Below are positions 25,427-34,800 of a DNA stretch of 64,000 bases, piece by piece. Every line of letters starts with the position of its first letter. Positions within the stretch are counted from its first letter, which is position 1. The translations under genes were made by a program, and so were the position numbers. This DNA is from Bacillus_BD sp963708895 (GTDB lineage Bacteria; Bacillota; Bacilli; Bacillales; Cytobacillaceae), in the NCBI GenBank assembly GCA_963708895.1, contig CAVPUE010000009.1:124001-188000 (forward strand), written 5' to 3'. The notes beneath the pieces were generated by a model, which made no database searches, was not told the DNA's origin, and worked only from the letters and a program-made list of their open reading frames with translations.

Positions 25427-26254
25427 ATGATGAAATTTCGTCGAAGTGAACGTTTAATAGATATGACGAACTTTTTATTAAATCACCCCCGACAATTAGT
25501 TCCTCTGACCGTTTTTGCAGATCGATATGGTTCCGCTAAATCATCTATAAGTGAGGATTTAGCGATTATTAAAGAAGTCTTTGAAGAAAGAGGAATTGGC
25601 ACATTGCAAACGGTTGCAGGTGCAGCCGGTGGGGTAAAATATCAAGTTCAAGTTAGTATGGATGAAGCACATCACTTTATTGGTGAACTTTGTGAAACCA
25701 TATCAGACCCAGATCGATTACTGCCAGGAGGATATTTGTATTTAACAGATATATTAGGAGACCCTAAAATTGTTCAGAGGGTTGGTGCGATGATTGCATC
25801 AGCTTACATAGATACTCCAATAGATGTCGTCATGACCATTGCAACGAAAGGGATCCCTCTTGCTTATGGGGTAGCTAAATATTTAAATGTGCCCGTTGTG
25901 ATTGTAAGAAATGATAATATTGTTACTGAGGGTTCGACTGTTAATATCAACTATGTATCGGGTTCAACAAAACGGATACAAACGATGGTACTTTCGAAAC
26001 GAAGTCTTAGCCAAGGTTCCAAAGTGTTGATTATCGACGACTTTATGAAAGCAGGCGGAACTGTGAATGGGATGATCAGTTTGTTAGATGAGTTTCAGGC
26101 ACAATTAGCGGGTATTGCGGTATTAGTTGAGGCTGAGAAGGCAGAGGAACGATTAGTTGAGGATTATCTATCACTAATCAGGTTGTCTGATGTTGATTTG
26201 AAACAAAAGCAAATAAGAGTGACGAAGGGTAATTTTTTTACCAATAGGGACTAA
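25427..26254 (+). CDS. purR: Purine operon repressor PurR
   Basis: 275 residues. An N-terminal winged helix (MKFRRSERLIDMTNFLL, SAKSSISEDLAIIKE) is joined to a type-I phosphoribosyltransferase-like domain whose PRPP motif VLIIDDFMKAGGT is near residue 200. PRPP binding relieves repression of purine synthesis genes in Bacillus. The C-terminus is ~10 residues shorter than B. subtilis PurR. ATG at 25427 or 25430 is plausible; GGGAGG lies 11-14 bases upstream. Confidence 0.95.
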   Translation: MMKFRRSERLIDMTNFLLNHPRQLVPLTVFADRYGSAKSSISEDLAIIKEVFEERGIGTLQTVAGAAGGVKYQVQVSMDEAHHFIGELCETISDPDRLLPGGYLYLTDILGDPKIVQRVGAMIASAYIDTPIDVVMTIATKGIPLAYGVAKYLNVPVVIVRNDNIVTEGSTVNINYVSGSTKRIQTMVLSKRSLSQGSKVLIIDDFMKAGGTVNGMISLLDEFQAQLAGIAVLVEAEKAEERLVEDYLSLIRLSDVDLKQKQIRVTKGNFFTNRD

Positions 26255-26272
26255 ACGAAGGAGGAGTAACAA

Positions 26273-26647
26273 ATGCAAGTTGTAAGTACAAAAGAAGCAC
26301 CAGCAGCCATTGGGCCATATTCTCAAGGAATCATTGTTAATAACGTTTTTTATAGCTCTGGCCAAATTCCTTTGACCGCTGAAGGAGAAATGGTTAATGG
26401 GGATGTGCAAGAACAAACACATCAAGTATTCAAAAATGTACAGGCTGTACTAAAAGAAGCCGGAGCATCATTAGAAAGTGTTGTAAAGACAACCGTATTT
26501 ATTAAAGATATGAATGACTTTGGAAAAGTAAATGAAATTTATGGTGAATATTTCCATACACATAAACCAGCACGTTCTTGTGTGGAAGTTGCCCGTCTAC
26601 CAAAAGATGCTTTAGTTGAAATCGAAGTAATCGCGCTCGTTAAGTAA
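26273..26647 (+). CDS. ridA: RidA/YjgF-family enamine/imine deaminase
   Basis: 124 residues, YabJ in B. subtilis. RidA proteins hydrolyse reactive 2-aminoacrylate-type enamines made by PLP enzymes. Motifs: IGPYSQGI near residue 13, YSSGQIPL and the catalytic Arg in ARSCVEVARLP (about residue 103). Start follows AAGGAGGAGTAACAA. Position after purR is conserved. Confidence 0.95.
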   Translation: MQVVSTKEAPAAIGPYSQGIIVNNVFYSSGQIPLTAEGEMVNGDVQEQTHQVFKNVQAVLKEAGASLESVVKTTVFIKDMNDFGKVNEIYGEYFHTHKPARSCVEVARLPKDALVEIEVIALVK

Positions 26648-26662
26648 TACGAGCGTTTTTTT
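26634..26662 (+). terminator. ridA terminator, overlapping the end of the gene
   Basis: CGCTCGT / ACGAGCG stem, 8-base loop, seven T. The 5' arm lies inside the last codons of ridA. Confidence 0.85.
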
Positions 26663-26760
26663 ATGCCCTTTATCTTTGAATATGTATAAATTCAAATATT
26701 TTTGTCTATGCTTCATAAAGTGTCTAAAATCATATTATTAAAAAAATTTAATAATTAAGA

Positions 26761-26785
26761 AGGATTTAAGAAAATTCTGTAGAAT
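26761..26785 (+). promoter_or_regulatory. spoVG sigma-H promoter
   Basis: AGGATTT (26761-26767), 11-base spacer, GTAGAAT (26779-26785), matching the sigma-H pattern and nearly identical to the B. subtilis spoVG promoter. The AT-rich DNA just upstream is suited to AbrB binding. Confidence 0.8.
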
Positions 26786-26831
26786 TAGTAAACATAAGAT
26801 TATAAATCTACAGAAAAAGGTGGTGAACAAA

Positions 26832-27122
26832 ATGGAAGTAACTGACGTAAGATTACGCCGTGTTAATACGGATGGCCGCATGAGGGCGATTGCATCTATT
26901 ACGTTGGATAATGAGTTTGTTGTTCATGATATCCGCGTCATTGATGGAAACAATGGCTTGTTTGTTGCAATGCCAAGTAAACGTACTCCAGATGGTGAGT
27001 TTCGCGATATCGCCCACCCAATAAATTCCGGTACACGCGGTAAGATTCAAGATGCTGTCTTAACAGAGTATCACCGTTTAGGTGAAGCAGAAGTAGAGTT
27101 TGAAGAAGCTGGGGCTTCCTAA
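26832..27122 (+). CDS. spoVG: Septation/regulatory protein SpoVG
   Basis: 96 residues: MEVTDVRLRRVNTDGRMRA, HDIRVIDGNNGLFVAMPS, EFRDIAHPIN. An RNA- and DNA-binding regulator that affects asymmetric septation and sporulation. ATG 26832 follows AAAGGTGGTGAACAA. In B. subtilis it is the classic sigma-H, AbrB-controlled gene. Confidence 0.97.
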   Translation: MEVTDVRLRRVNTDGRMRAIASITLDNEFVVHDIRVIDGNNGLFVAMPSKRTPDGEFRDIAHPINSGTRGKIQDAVLTEYHRLGEAEVEFEEAGAS

Positions 27123-27144
27123 AAAGGTTAATAAAGATACAACT

Positions 27145-27175
27145 AGAGCCTTCTACAAAAGTAGGCTCTTTTTTT
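27145..27175 (+). terminator. spoVG terminator
   Basis: AGAGCC ... GGCTCT stem extended by CTA/TAG with a small bulge, loop AAAA, followed by TTTTTTT. Confidence 0.82.
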
Positions 27176-27317
27176 CTGCCTTTTTCATATGAAATGCTAC
27201 CTAATTCCTCTTTTCTTTCATTCGAGTTAAAGACTTCTTACATCTCTTCTTGAAATGAACGGCTATTTAAGATATATTTTTAATGGATAAAAAGGTTATT
27301 TTATTGGAGGCCTGTTC

Positions 27318-28691
27318 ATGCTTACACGTTATGCAATCATATTAGCCGCAGGTCAAGGGACAAGAATGAAGTCTAAGCTATATAAGGTACTTCATCCTGT
27401 TTGCGGCAAACCAATGGTTCAACATGTTGTTGATCAAATTTCACAGTTAAAAATAGACAAAATCGTGACAATTACAGGTCATGGTGCCGAAGAGGTAAAG
27501 AAAACGCTCGGTGATCAAACCGAATATGTACTTCAAGCAGAGCAACTTGGAACAGGACACGCAGTGATGCAAGCTAAAGACTTACTTAGTGGAAAAAGCG
27601 GAACTACACTTGTTGTCTGTGGTGATACGCCACTTATAAAGGCAGAGACAATGGAGGCTCTTTTTAACCATCATGAAGAGACAGGAGCAAGTGTGACTGT
27701 GTTAACTGCAGATGCCGATGACCCAACAGGATATGGCCGGATTGTAAGAAATGCAGAAGGTTATGTTGAAAAGATTGTTGAACATAAAGATGCGACAGAA
27801 GAAGAACGAATGATTTCTGAAATTAATACAGGAACGTATTGTTTTAATAATCAGGATTTATTTGAAGCATTAAAAGATGTTACAAATCATAATGTTCAAG
27901 GTGAATACTATTTACCAGATTGTTTGGAAATCCTAAAGAATAAAGGCAAAATGGTCACGGCTTTCAAAACGGCAGACTTTGGTGAGACACTTGGTGTAAA
28001 TGACCGTGTTGCCCTTTCAGAGGCTGAAAGAATGATGAAAATGAGAATTAATCATCAGCATATGAAAAATGGCGTTACCCTTGTTGACCCACTCAATACA
28101 TACATTGGAGCAGATGTTGAAATAGGATCTGACACAGTCATCTATCCTGGATCTGTGTTAACTGGAAATACAATGATTGGTTCTGATTGTGAGATAGGTC
28201 CCAATAGTGAAATAAAAGATTGCCAAATTGGTGATGCTACAGTCATAAAGCATTCCGTTGCACATCAGAGCCAAATTGGATCTCATGTGAATATTGGTCC
28301 GTTTGCACATATTCGTCCACTTTCTAACATTCATGATAAAGTGAAAATCGGAAACTTTGTTGAAATTAAAAAGGCCGATTTTGGTGAAGGAAGTAAAGCT
28401 TCTCATTTAAGTTATATCGGTGATGCAGAAGTAGGTAAGGATGTCAATATTGGTTGCGGGTCAATTACCGTTAACTATGATGGGAAAAATAAATTTTTAA
28501 CGAAAATAGAAGATGGTGTATTTATTGGCTGTAATTCTAATTTAGTTGCTCCTGTAACAGTTGGAAAGGGAGCGTATGTTGCAGCTGGTTCAACAATTAC
28601 GGAAGATGTACCATCTGATGCGTTAGCACTTGCGCGCGCTCGTCAAATTAATAAAGAGGATTATGTTAAACAATTAGATTTAAATAAATAA
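27318..28691 (+). CDS. glmU: Bifunctional UDP-GlcNAc pyrophosphorylase / glucosamine-1-phosphate acetyltransferase
   Basis: Makes UDP-GlcNAc for peptidoglycan and teichoic acids. The N-terminal nucleotidyltransferase has AAGQGTRMKS (about residues 10-19), CGDTPL and GEYYLPD; the C-terminal left-handed beta helix from residue 250 has hexapeptide repeats (IGSDTVI, IGPFAHIRP, VGKGAYVAAGS). 457 residues, full length. prs follows 16 bases later, probably in one operon. Confidence 0.97.
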   Translation: MLTRYAIILAAGQGTRMKSKLYKVLHPVCGKPMVQHVVDQISQLKIDKIVTITGHGAEEVKKTLGDQTEYVLQAEQLGTGHAVMQAKDLLSGKSGTTLVVCGDTPLIKAETMEALFNHHEETGASVTVLTADADDPTGYGRIVRNAEGYVEKIVEHKDATEEERMISEINTGTYCFNNQDLFEALKDVTNHNVQGEYYLPDCLEILKNKGKMVTAFKTADFGETLGVNDRVALSEAERMMKMRINHQHMKNGVTLVDPLNTYIGADVEIGSDTVIYPGSVLTGNTMIGSDCEIGPNSEIKDCQIGDATVIKHSVAHQSQIGSHVNIGPFAHIRPLSNIHDKVKIGNFVEIKKADFGEGSKASHLSYIGDAEVGKDVNIGCGSITVNYDGKNKFLTKIEDGVFIGCNSNLVAPVTVGKGAYVAAGSTITEDVPSDALALARARQINKEDYVKQLDLNK

Positions 28692-28707
28692 TTTATCGGA
28701 GGCTATC

Positions 28708-29664
28708 ATGTCTAATCAATATTTAGATCCAAATTTAAAGGTATTTTCTTTAAACTCAAACCGTGACCTTTCAGAGCAAATTGCAAAGGTTATTGGGGTG
28801 GAGCTTGGAAAGTGTTCTGTTTCTCGTTTTAGCGATGGTGAGATCCAAATTAATATTGAGGAAAGTATTCGTGGCTGTGACGTGTTTGTGATTCAGTCGA
28901 CTAACACTCCTATTAATGAGCACTTAATGGAACTATTAATTATGCTTGATGCTTTAAAAAGAGCATCAGCCAAGTCGATTTGTGTAGTTATGCCTTATTA
29001 CGGCTATGCACGTCAAGATCGTAAAGCGCGTGCACGTGAACCAATTACAGCAAAACTTGTAGCAAATCTTCTTGAAACAGCTGGTGCTACTCGTATGATT
29101 ACATTGGATTTACATGCTCCGCAAATTCAAGGATTCTTTGATATTCCAATCGACCACTTAATGGGTGTACCTATTTTGTCTGAGTACTTTTTAAATAAAG
29201 ACTTAGAAGGTGATCTTGTGATTGTATCACCAGACCATGGTGGGGTTACACGTGCTCGTAAAATGGCGGAACGATTAAAAGCACCAATTGCGATTATTGA
29301 TAAGCGTCGTCCACGTCCAAACGTAGCCGAAGTTATGAATATTGTCGGGAATGTAGATGGAAAAACATGTATTTTAATTGATGATATTATTGATACAGCT
29401 GGAACGATTACAATAGGTGCAAATGCTTTAGTTGAAAGTGGAGCTAAAGAAGTATATGCTTGCTGTACACATCCTGTTTTATCAGGGCCAGCTATTGAAA
29501 GAATCCAAAATTCAAAAATTAAAGAATTAATCATTACGAACTCGATTGCATTACCAGAGGAAAAGAAAATTGACAAAATCAAGAACTTATCTGTTGCATC
29601 TCTAATCGGCGAAGCGATTATTAGAGTACATGAAGAACAGTCAGTAAGTATTTTATTTGATTAA
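28708..29664 (+). CDS. prs: Ribose-phosphate pyrophosphokinase
   Basis: Makes PRPP from ribose-5-phosphate and ATP for nucleotide, His and Trp synthesis. 318 residues with SRFSDGEIQINIEES, the flexible loop YGYARQDRKARAREP, DLHAPQIQGFFD, SPDHGGVTRARK and the PRPP loop CILIDDIIDTAGT. Ribosome binding site CGGAGG. Cotranscribed with glmU. Confidence 0.97.
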   Translation: MSNQYLDPNLKVFSLNSNRDLSEQIAKVIGVELGKCSVSRFSDGEIQINIEESIRGCDVFVIQSTNTPINEHLMELLIMLDALKRASAKSICVVMPYYGYARQDRKARAREPITAKLVANLLETAGATRMITLDLHAPQIQGFFDIPIDHLMGVPILSEYFLNKDLEGDLVIVSPDHGGVTRARKMAERLKAPIAIIDKRRPRPNVAEVMNIVGNVDGKTCILIDDIIDTAGTITIGANALVESGAKEVYACCTHPVLSGPAIERIQNSKIKELIITNSIALPEEKKIDKIKNLSVASLIGEAIIRVHEEQSVSILFD

Positions 29665-29689
29665 GTTTCTTTTCTCCATTTAAAATAGG

Positions 29690-29723
29690 TAGAAGGCTTG
29701 CTGTCTCATTAGCAAGCCTTCTA
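29690..29723 (+). terminator. Hairpin after prs
   Basis: Perfect 13-bp stem (TAGAAGGCTTGCT / AGCAAGCCTTCTA), 8-base loop. No T run follows directly, so termination strength is uncertain. Confidence 0.65.
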
Positions 29724-29899
29724 GTTATGACAAAAAAATTATGAAGGTATTGTTTAGAAAATTTGAATTTTTTGATATAATGATTGTAACTTTGTTTATA
29801 TATCTAAATTGAATTGAACGAAAATGTTTAGACCTTCCGTTTTTAGGGCATTTTTTATAAGGATGCAGTAAATATAAAAAATGGAAGGTGAATGATGAA

Positions 29900-30511
29900 A
29901 TGAGTACAGTCTTACAAGCAACAGAGCGCACCGATAAACGCCGTGGAACATTAACGAAAATACGTAAAGAGGGGAATGTTCCTGCGATTGTATATGGGGC
30001 AAAAAAAGAGAATACGTCGATTTATCTAAGAGAAATGGAGCTTTTGAAGACAATCAAAGATGTAGGTAGAAATGGTGTTATTTCTTTAGATGTAAATGGA
30101 AATACGCAAAATGTGATTGTGACTGATTATCAGGTCGATCCGCTAAAAAATGGTTTCATACATGTTGACTTTTTGGCAGTAGATATGTCGAAGGAAGTTA
30201 CAGCAAATGTAAACGTTAATTTGGTTGGAGATGCAGCAGGAGTTAAAGACGGTGGTGTGATGCAACAATCACTATTTGAGGTTTCGATTGCGGCAAAGCC
30301 AGCTGATATTCCTCCATCTATTGATATAGATGTGACCAATCTACAAGTAGCCGATACGATTACTGTAGCTGACATTAAGGAATTGGGTAATTTTACCGTT
30401 AATCACGAAGAAGATGAAGTCATTGCTTCCATCCTCCCTCCTCGTCAAGAAGAAGTAATTGATAGTGGCGAGAAGCAAGGAGAGGCGCCTCCTGAAAATG
30501 GGGAAGGTTGA
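29900..30511 (+). CDS. ctc: 50S ribosomal protein L25/general stress protein Ctc
   Basis: 203 residues with an N-terminal L25 5S-rRNA-binding domain (QATERTDKRRGTLTKIRKEG, VPAIVYG) and a C-terminal TL5 beta domain; it ends in an acidic Gly/Pro tail. In B. subtilis ctc is induced by sigma-B under stress; here I see an extended -10 (TGATATAAT, about 29773-29781) and not a clear sigma-B pair. ATG 29900 is chosen over GTG 29888 because of the GGAAGGTGA spacing and homologue N-terminus MSTVL. Confidence 0.93.
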   Translation: MSTVLQATERTDKRRGTLTKIRKEGNVPAIVYGAKKENTSIYLREMELLKTIKDVGRNGVISLDVNGNTQNVIVTDYQVDPLKNGFIHVDFLAVDMSKEVTANVNVNLVGDAAGVKDGGVMQQSLFEVSIAAKPADIPPSIDIDVTNLQVADTITVADIKELGNFTVNHEEDEVIASILPPRQEEVIDSGEKQGEAPPENGEG

Positions 30512-30547
30512 GAATAAAGGCTAATAAATAAAATATTTAATCTACAT

Positions 30548-30596
30548 TCTATACAGCTCCTTGAAAGCTTAAAGGGGCTGTATAGACATTTTTATT
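30548..30596 (+). terminator. ctc terminator
   Basis: 13-bp stem (TCTATACAGCTCC / GGGGCTGTATAGA, one G-T pair), 13-base loop, then CATTTTTATTT. Confidence 0.85.
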
Positions 30597-30681
30597 TAAG
30601 TCAAGATTATTAAAGGATTAAAAAGAGATTGATAAATTTTTAACAGCCTGTCTGAAGGGTTGCTAAAGTAAGGTGGGGAAT

Positions 30682-31239
30682 ATGAAACTTATTGTTGGTT
30701 TAGGAAATCCGGGGAAACAATATGAACAAACCAGACATAATATTGGTTTTGTGGTCATCGATGCACTAGCTGAAAAGTTACATATCTCTCTAGATCAGGC
30801 CAAATTTAAAGGGATTTATGGATATGGTCATATTGACGGAGAAAAGGTATTTTTATTAAAGCCATTAACTTTCATGAACTTATCTGGAGAATCAATCATT
30901 GCTCTTATGAATTTTTACCAGATAGATGTAGAGGATCTTTTAGTTATTTATGATGACTTAGATTTACCTGTTGGAAGAATTCGTCTTAGACAAAAGGGAA
31001 GTGCTGGTGGACATAATGGGATCAAGTCCATCATCTCCCATCTTGGAACGGGAGAATTTAACCGTATTCGGGTTGGGATTAATCGTCCTTCCAATGGAAT
31101 GGCAATTGTAGACTATGTCCTTGGCCGCTTTTCTAAAGAAGAACAAGAGCAGATTAAAGAAGCTGTTGAAAGAAGCACTGATGCTTGTGAGGAATGGATG
31201 AAGAAACCTTTTTTGCAAGTGATGAATACTTATAATTAA
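30682..31239 (+). CDS. pth: Peptidyl-tRNA hydrolase
   Basis: Recycles tRNA from dropped peptidyl-tRNA; essential in most bacteria (also called spoVC). 185 residues with LGNPGKQYEQTRHNIGF (Asn and catalytic His20 region), KPLTFMNLSG, IYDDLDLPVG (Asp) and GSAGGHNGIKS. ATG 30682 behind AAGGTGGGG gives the family N-terminus MKLIVGLGNPG. Confidence 0.96.
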   Translation: MKLIVGLGNPGKQYEQTRHNIGFVVIDALAEKLHISLDQAKFKGIYGYGHIDGEKVFLLKPLTFMNLSGESIIALMNFYQIDVEDLLVIYDDLDLPVGRIRLRQKGSAGGHNGIKSIISHLGTGEFNRIRVGINRPSNGMAIVDYVLGRFSKEEQEQIKEAVERSTDACEEWMKKPFLQVMNTYN

Positions 31240-31336
31240 TAAGATATGGAATGGAAAACACCCTTTTAGGAAATAATAACATTAACGAATATGGCGTAAA
31301 TGCTGATTTTTATTATGTTATTAGGGAGGAAATGGG

Positions 31337-31567
31337 ATGTCTATTCATTACCATTGTCGTCATTGTAGAGTCAAAATAGGAACACTAGATCAATCACTAG
31401 TTGAAACTGAACGACTAGGTCTTCATACATTAAATGATGAGGAAAGACAGGAAATGGTAACCTATGCGTCAAACGGTGATATTCAAATTAAGACGATTTG
31501 CGAAGATTGTCAGGAATCACTTTTAAGGAATCCTGATTATTACCAAAATGATTTTATCATTCATTAA
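31337..31567 (+). CDS. fin: Anti-sigma-F factor Fin
   Basis: 76 residues with two zinc-binding CxxC pairs (HCRHC near residue 7 and CEDC near residue 57) and the family core SLVETERLGLHTLNDEERQ. Fin (YabK) inhibits forespore sigma-F RNA polymerase and promotes the switch to sigma-G. It lies between pth and mfd as in other Bacillus genomes; RBS GGGAGGAAATGGG. Confidence 0.95.
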   Translation: MSIHYHCRHCRVKIGTLDQSLVETERLGLHTLNDEERQEMVTYASNGDIQIKTICEDCQESLLRNPDYYQNDFIIH

Positions 31568-31568
31568 G

Positions 31569-31595
31569 GGCTTTGGAATTCTCCAAAGCGTTTTT
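31569..31595 (+). terminator. fin terminator
   Basis: 8-bp stem GCTTTGGA / TCCAAAGC, loop ATTC, followed by GTTTTTC and more T. Confidence 0.85.
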
Positions 31596-31658
31596 CTATT
31601 TTTTTCTTTGAAAAATAGGAACGAATAAAGTTTAAGAGAAGGCTCTATTAAAGATGAA

Positions 31659-31839
31659 GGCTGTTTTCGTATAGTTTGTTGTTAAAATCCAAAGGCCGAT
31701 TTTAACGAAGAAATAAGCTATTTTGTACCTTCGTATTAAATTTGCAGCTCTTTTCTCAAAAATAAAGTCCAATGTCAACGTGAGTATAAGTACAATTAGC
31801 TTTTTTCTATCTAAAAGCAACAATGTTTGAGAAAAGAGC
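31659..31839. repeat. Intergenic repeat, copy 2 (fin-mfd)
   Basis: Shares ~100 bp with 23259-23359. The internal hairpin (GTTAAAATC / GATTTTAAC) is one pair longer than in copy 1. The terminal hairpin GCTCTTTTCTCAAA (31747-31760) with TTTGAGAAAAGAGC (31826-31839) encloses ~65 extra bases. Stem bases differ from copy 1 on both sides, so pairing is preserved. It fills most of the 312-base fin-mfd gap; no gene is visible there. Confidence 0.8.
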
Positions 31840-31879
31840 CTAGGAGAAAGAGAGAACAACAATGGAGGGAGGGGCTATT

Positions 31880-34800
31880 ATGTTAGGGTTAAAACGCCTT
31901 TTTAATCAGCAAGAAGAAATGAGTAATGTCATTGCGGGGATTGAAGAAGGATTACATGAACAGTTGGTAGCAGGGCTATCAGGTTCAGCAAGGACTTTAT
32001 ATATTGCATCTATTTATGAAAAATTGAATAGACCGATTGTTATCATTACCTATAATCTATTACAAGCACAAAAATTATATGATGATCTTCTCCATATCAT
32101 TCGTGATGATCATGTGGCACTTTATCCAGCCAATGAATTAATCGGGGCTGAGATCAGCGTGGCAAGTCCTGAACTTAAGGCCCAACGGATTGAAGTATTA
32201 AATTTGCTCAGCAAAAAGAAACAGGGGATTGTCATTGTTCCAATTGCCGGAATGAGGAAAATTGTTGCTCCAGCAGAGGTTTGGAAACGGTATCAGCTTT
32301 CACTGAAGCTAGGTGATGAAGTCAATATTGAAAGCTTATTGTTACAGTTAGTTGAAATGGGTTATGTTCGTTCTGACATGGTCAGTACTCCTGGAGAGTT
32401 TAGTGTTAGAGGCGGAATTATTGATGTGTATCCACTAACAGAACAAGATCCGATTCGAATCGAATTATTTGATACAGAAATTGATTCGATTCGTACCTTT
32501 TCATTCGATGATCAACGCTCAATTGATAAGCGAAAAGAAGTCACGATCGGTCCAGCAACGGAAATACCATTTCAGAAGGAAGATTATCAGCGTTTAACAG
32601 AAAAGTTGGAGTTAGGGCTTAAAAATAGCCTTAAACAAATAAAAGATGAAAAGGTGAAACAAGAACTTGTCGAGAATATCGGCTATGACTTGGAGCGACT
32701 AAGGAATGGTCAAAAGCCTGAACAGCTTTTTAAATATCTTTCAATTGCTTATAGTGAGGCCAATAGTTTAATAGACTATTTTTCAAAAGATACGATTCTT
32801 TTTGTCGATGAAATTAGTAGAGTGATTGAAATGAATGAGTCACTCGAAAAAGAAGAGGCAGAATGGTATACCAATTTAATTAGTGAAGGGAATATCATAC
32901 ATGATCTTAAGGTGTCTCATAATTTAACGGGGTTACTTACAAACGTAAGGATGCCAGTCGTGTATTTATCCTTATTCTTAAGACATGTACCAAATACAAG
33001 CCCACAAAATATTATTAATTTAACTTGCAAACAAATGCAAAACTTCCACGGTCAGATGAATGTATTAAAAGGAGAAGTTGAACGGTGGAAGAAAAATAAT
33101 TATGGCATTGTCTTCCTTGGTGCTGATGAAGACCGTGTGAAAAGATTAGAGCGTATTTTATCAGACTATGAAATTGAAGCAGATGTGGTCAGTCGTGATA
33201 GTGATTTGCTAGTAGGAAAGGTTCAAATCATGAAAGGCGATTTACTTACTGGTTTTGAACTCCCTATTCAAAAATTGGCGGTTGTTACAGAGGAAGAGCT
33301 TTTCACAAAAAGAGTGAAACGTTCTTCAAGAAGACAGAAGTTATCCAATGCGGAAAGGATCAAAAATTACTCAGAACTAAAAGTTGGTGACCATGTTGTT
33401 CATGTGAACCATGGTATTGGTAAATATTTAGGAATTGAGACACTTGTGATTAATGGGATTCATAAAGATTATCTTCATATTCGTTATCAGGGTAGTGATA
33501 AACTTTATGTACCAGTCGAACAAATTGATCTCGTTCAAAAATACGTTGCCGCCGAAGGAAAAGAACCAAAAATTTATAAACTGGGCGGAAATGATTGGAA
33601 AAAGGTTAAGAAAAAAGTCCAATCATCGGTTGAAGATATAGCAGAAGATTTAATTAAGCTATATGCTGAACGTGAAGCTGCAGTCGGTTATGCCTTCAGT
33701 CCTGATGGTGACATGCAACGTGAATTTGAGACATCCTTCCCATATACGGAAACAGAAGACCAGCTTCGCTCGATTATTGAAATCAAAAAGGATATGGAAA
33801 AAGAACGACCGATGGATCGGCTTCTTTGTGGTGATGTTGGCTATGGTAAAACCGAGGTGGCAATCCGTGCGGCCTTTAAAGCTGTTGCGGATGGAAAACA
33901 AGTTGCACTTCTAGTACCTACGACCATTTTAGCACAACAACATTATCAAACGATGATGGAAAGATTCCAGGATCATCCTGTGAAAATTGGGTTACTCAGT
34001 CGTTTCCGAACTAGAAAACAGCAAACTGAAACGATAAAAGGATTAAAGAATGGAACCATTGATATTGTAATTGGAACTCATCGAATTCTATCTAAAGATA
34101 TTGTTTATCGAGATTTAGGTTTGCTTATTATTGATGAAGAACAGCGTTTTGGCGTTACTCATAAGGAAAAGATCAAAAAGCTAAAGACGAATGTCGATGT
34201 TCTAACGTTAACCGCAACGCCAATTCCACGTACATTGCATATGTCCATGCTAGGTGTCCGAGATTTATCGGTTATTGAGACGCCACCGGAAAATCGCTTT
34301 CCAGTTCAAACCTATGTAATGGAGTATAATGGTGTTCTCATCAGAGAAGCGATTGAACGTGAATTGGCAAGGGATGGCCAGGTATACTTTCTTTATAATC
34401 GGGTTGAAGATATTGAACGAAAAGCAGAGGAAATTTCTATGCTTGTCCCAGATGCAAAAGTAATCGTGGCACATGGGCAAATGAATGAGAATGAATTAGA
34501 ATCTGTCATCCTCAGCTTCTTAGAAGGCGAATATGATGTGCTTGTTAGTACAACCATTATTGAGACGGGTGTAGATATCCCGAATGTGAATACATTAATT
34601 GTGAATGACGCAGACAAAATGGGGCTTTCGCAGTTATACCAACTGAGAGGACGAGTAGGTCGTTCGAATCGTGTTGCCTATGCCTATTTAACTTATCGTA
34701 AAGATAAGGTTTTATCAGAGGTTGCAGAAAGGCGTCTACAAGCAATGAAGGAGTATACTGAACTTGGATCAGGATTTAAAATTGCCATGAGGGATTTATC

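Noticed and set aside
29127..29582. 151-codon reverse ORF across prs
   Set aside because: Antisense shadow of a highly conserved gene without initiation signals.
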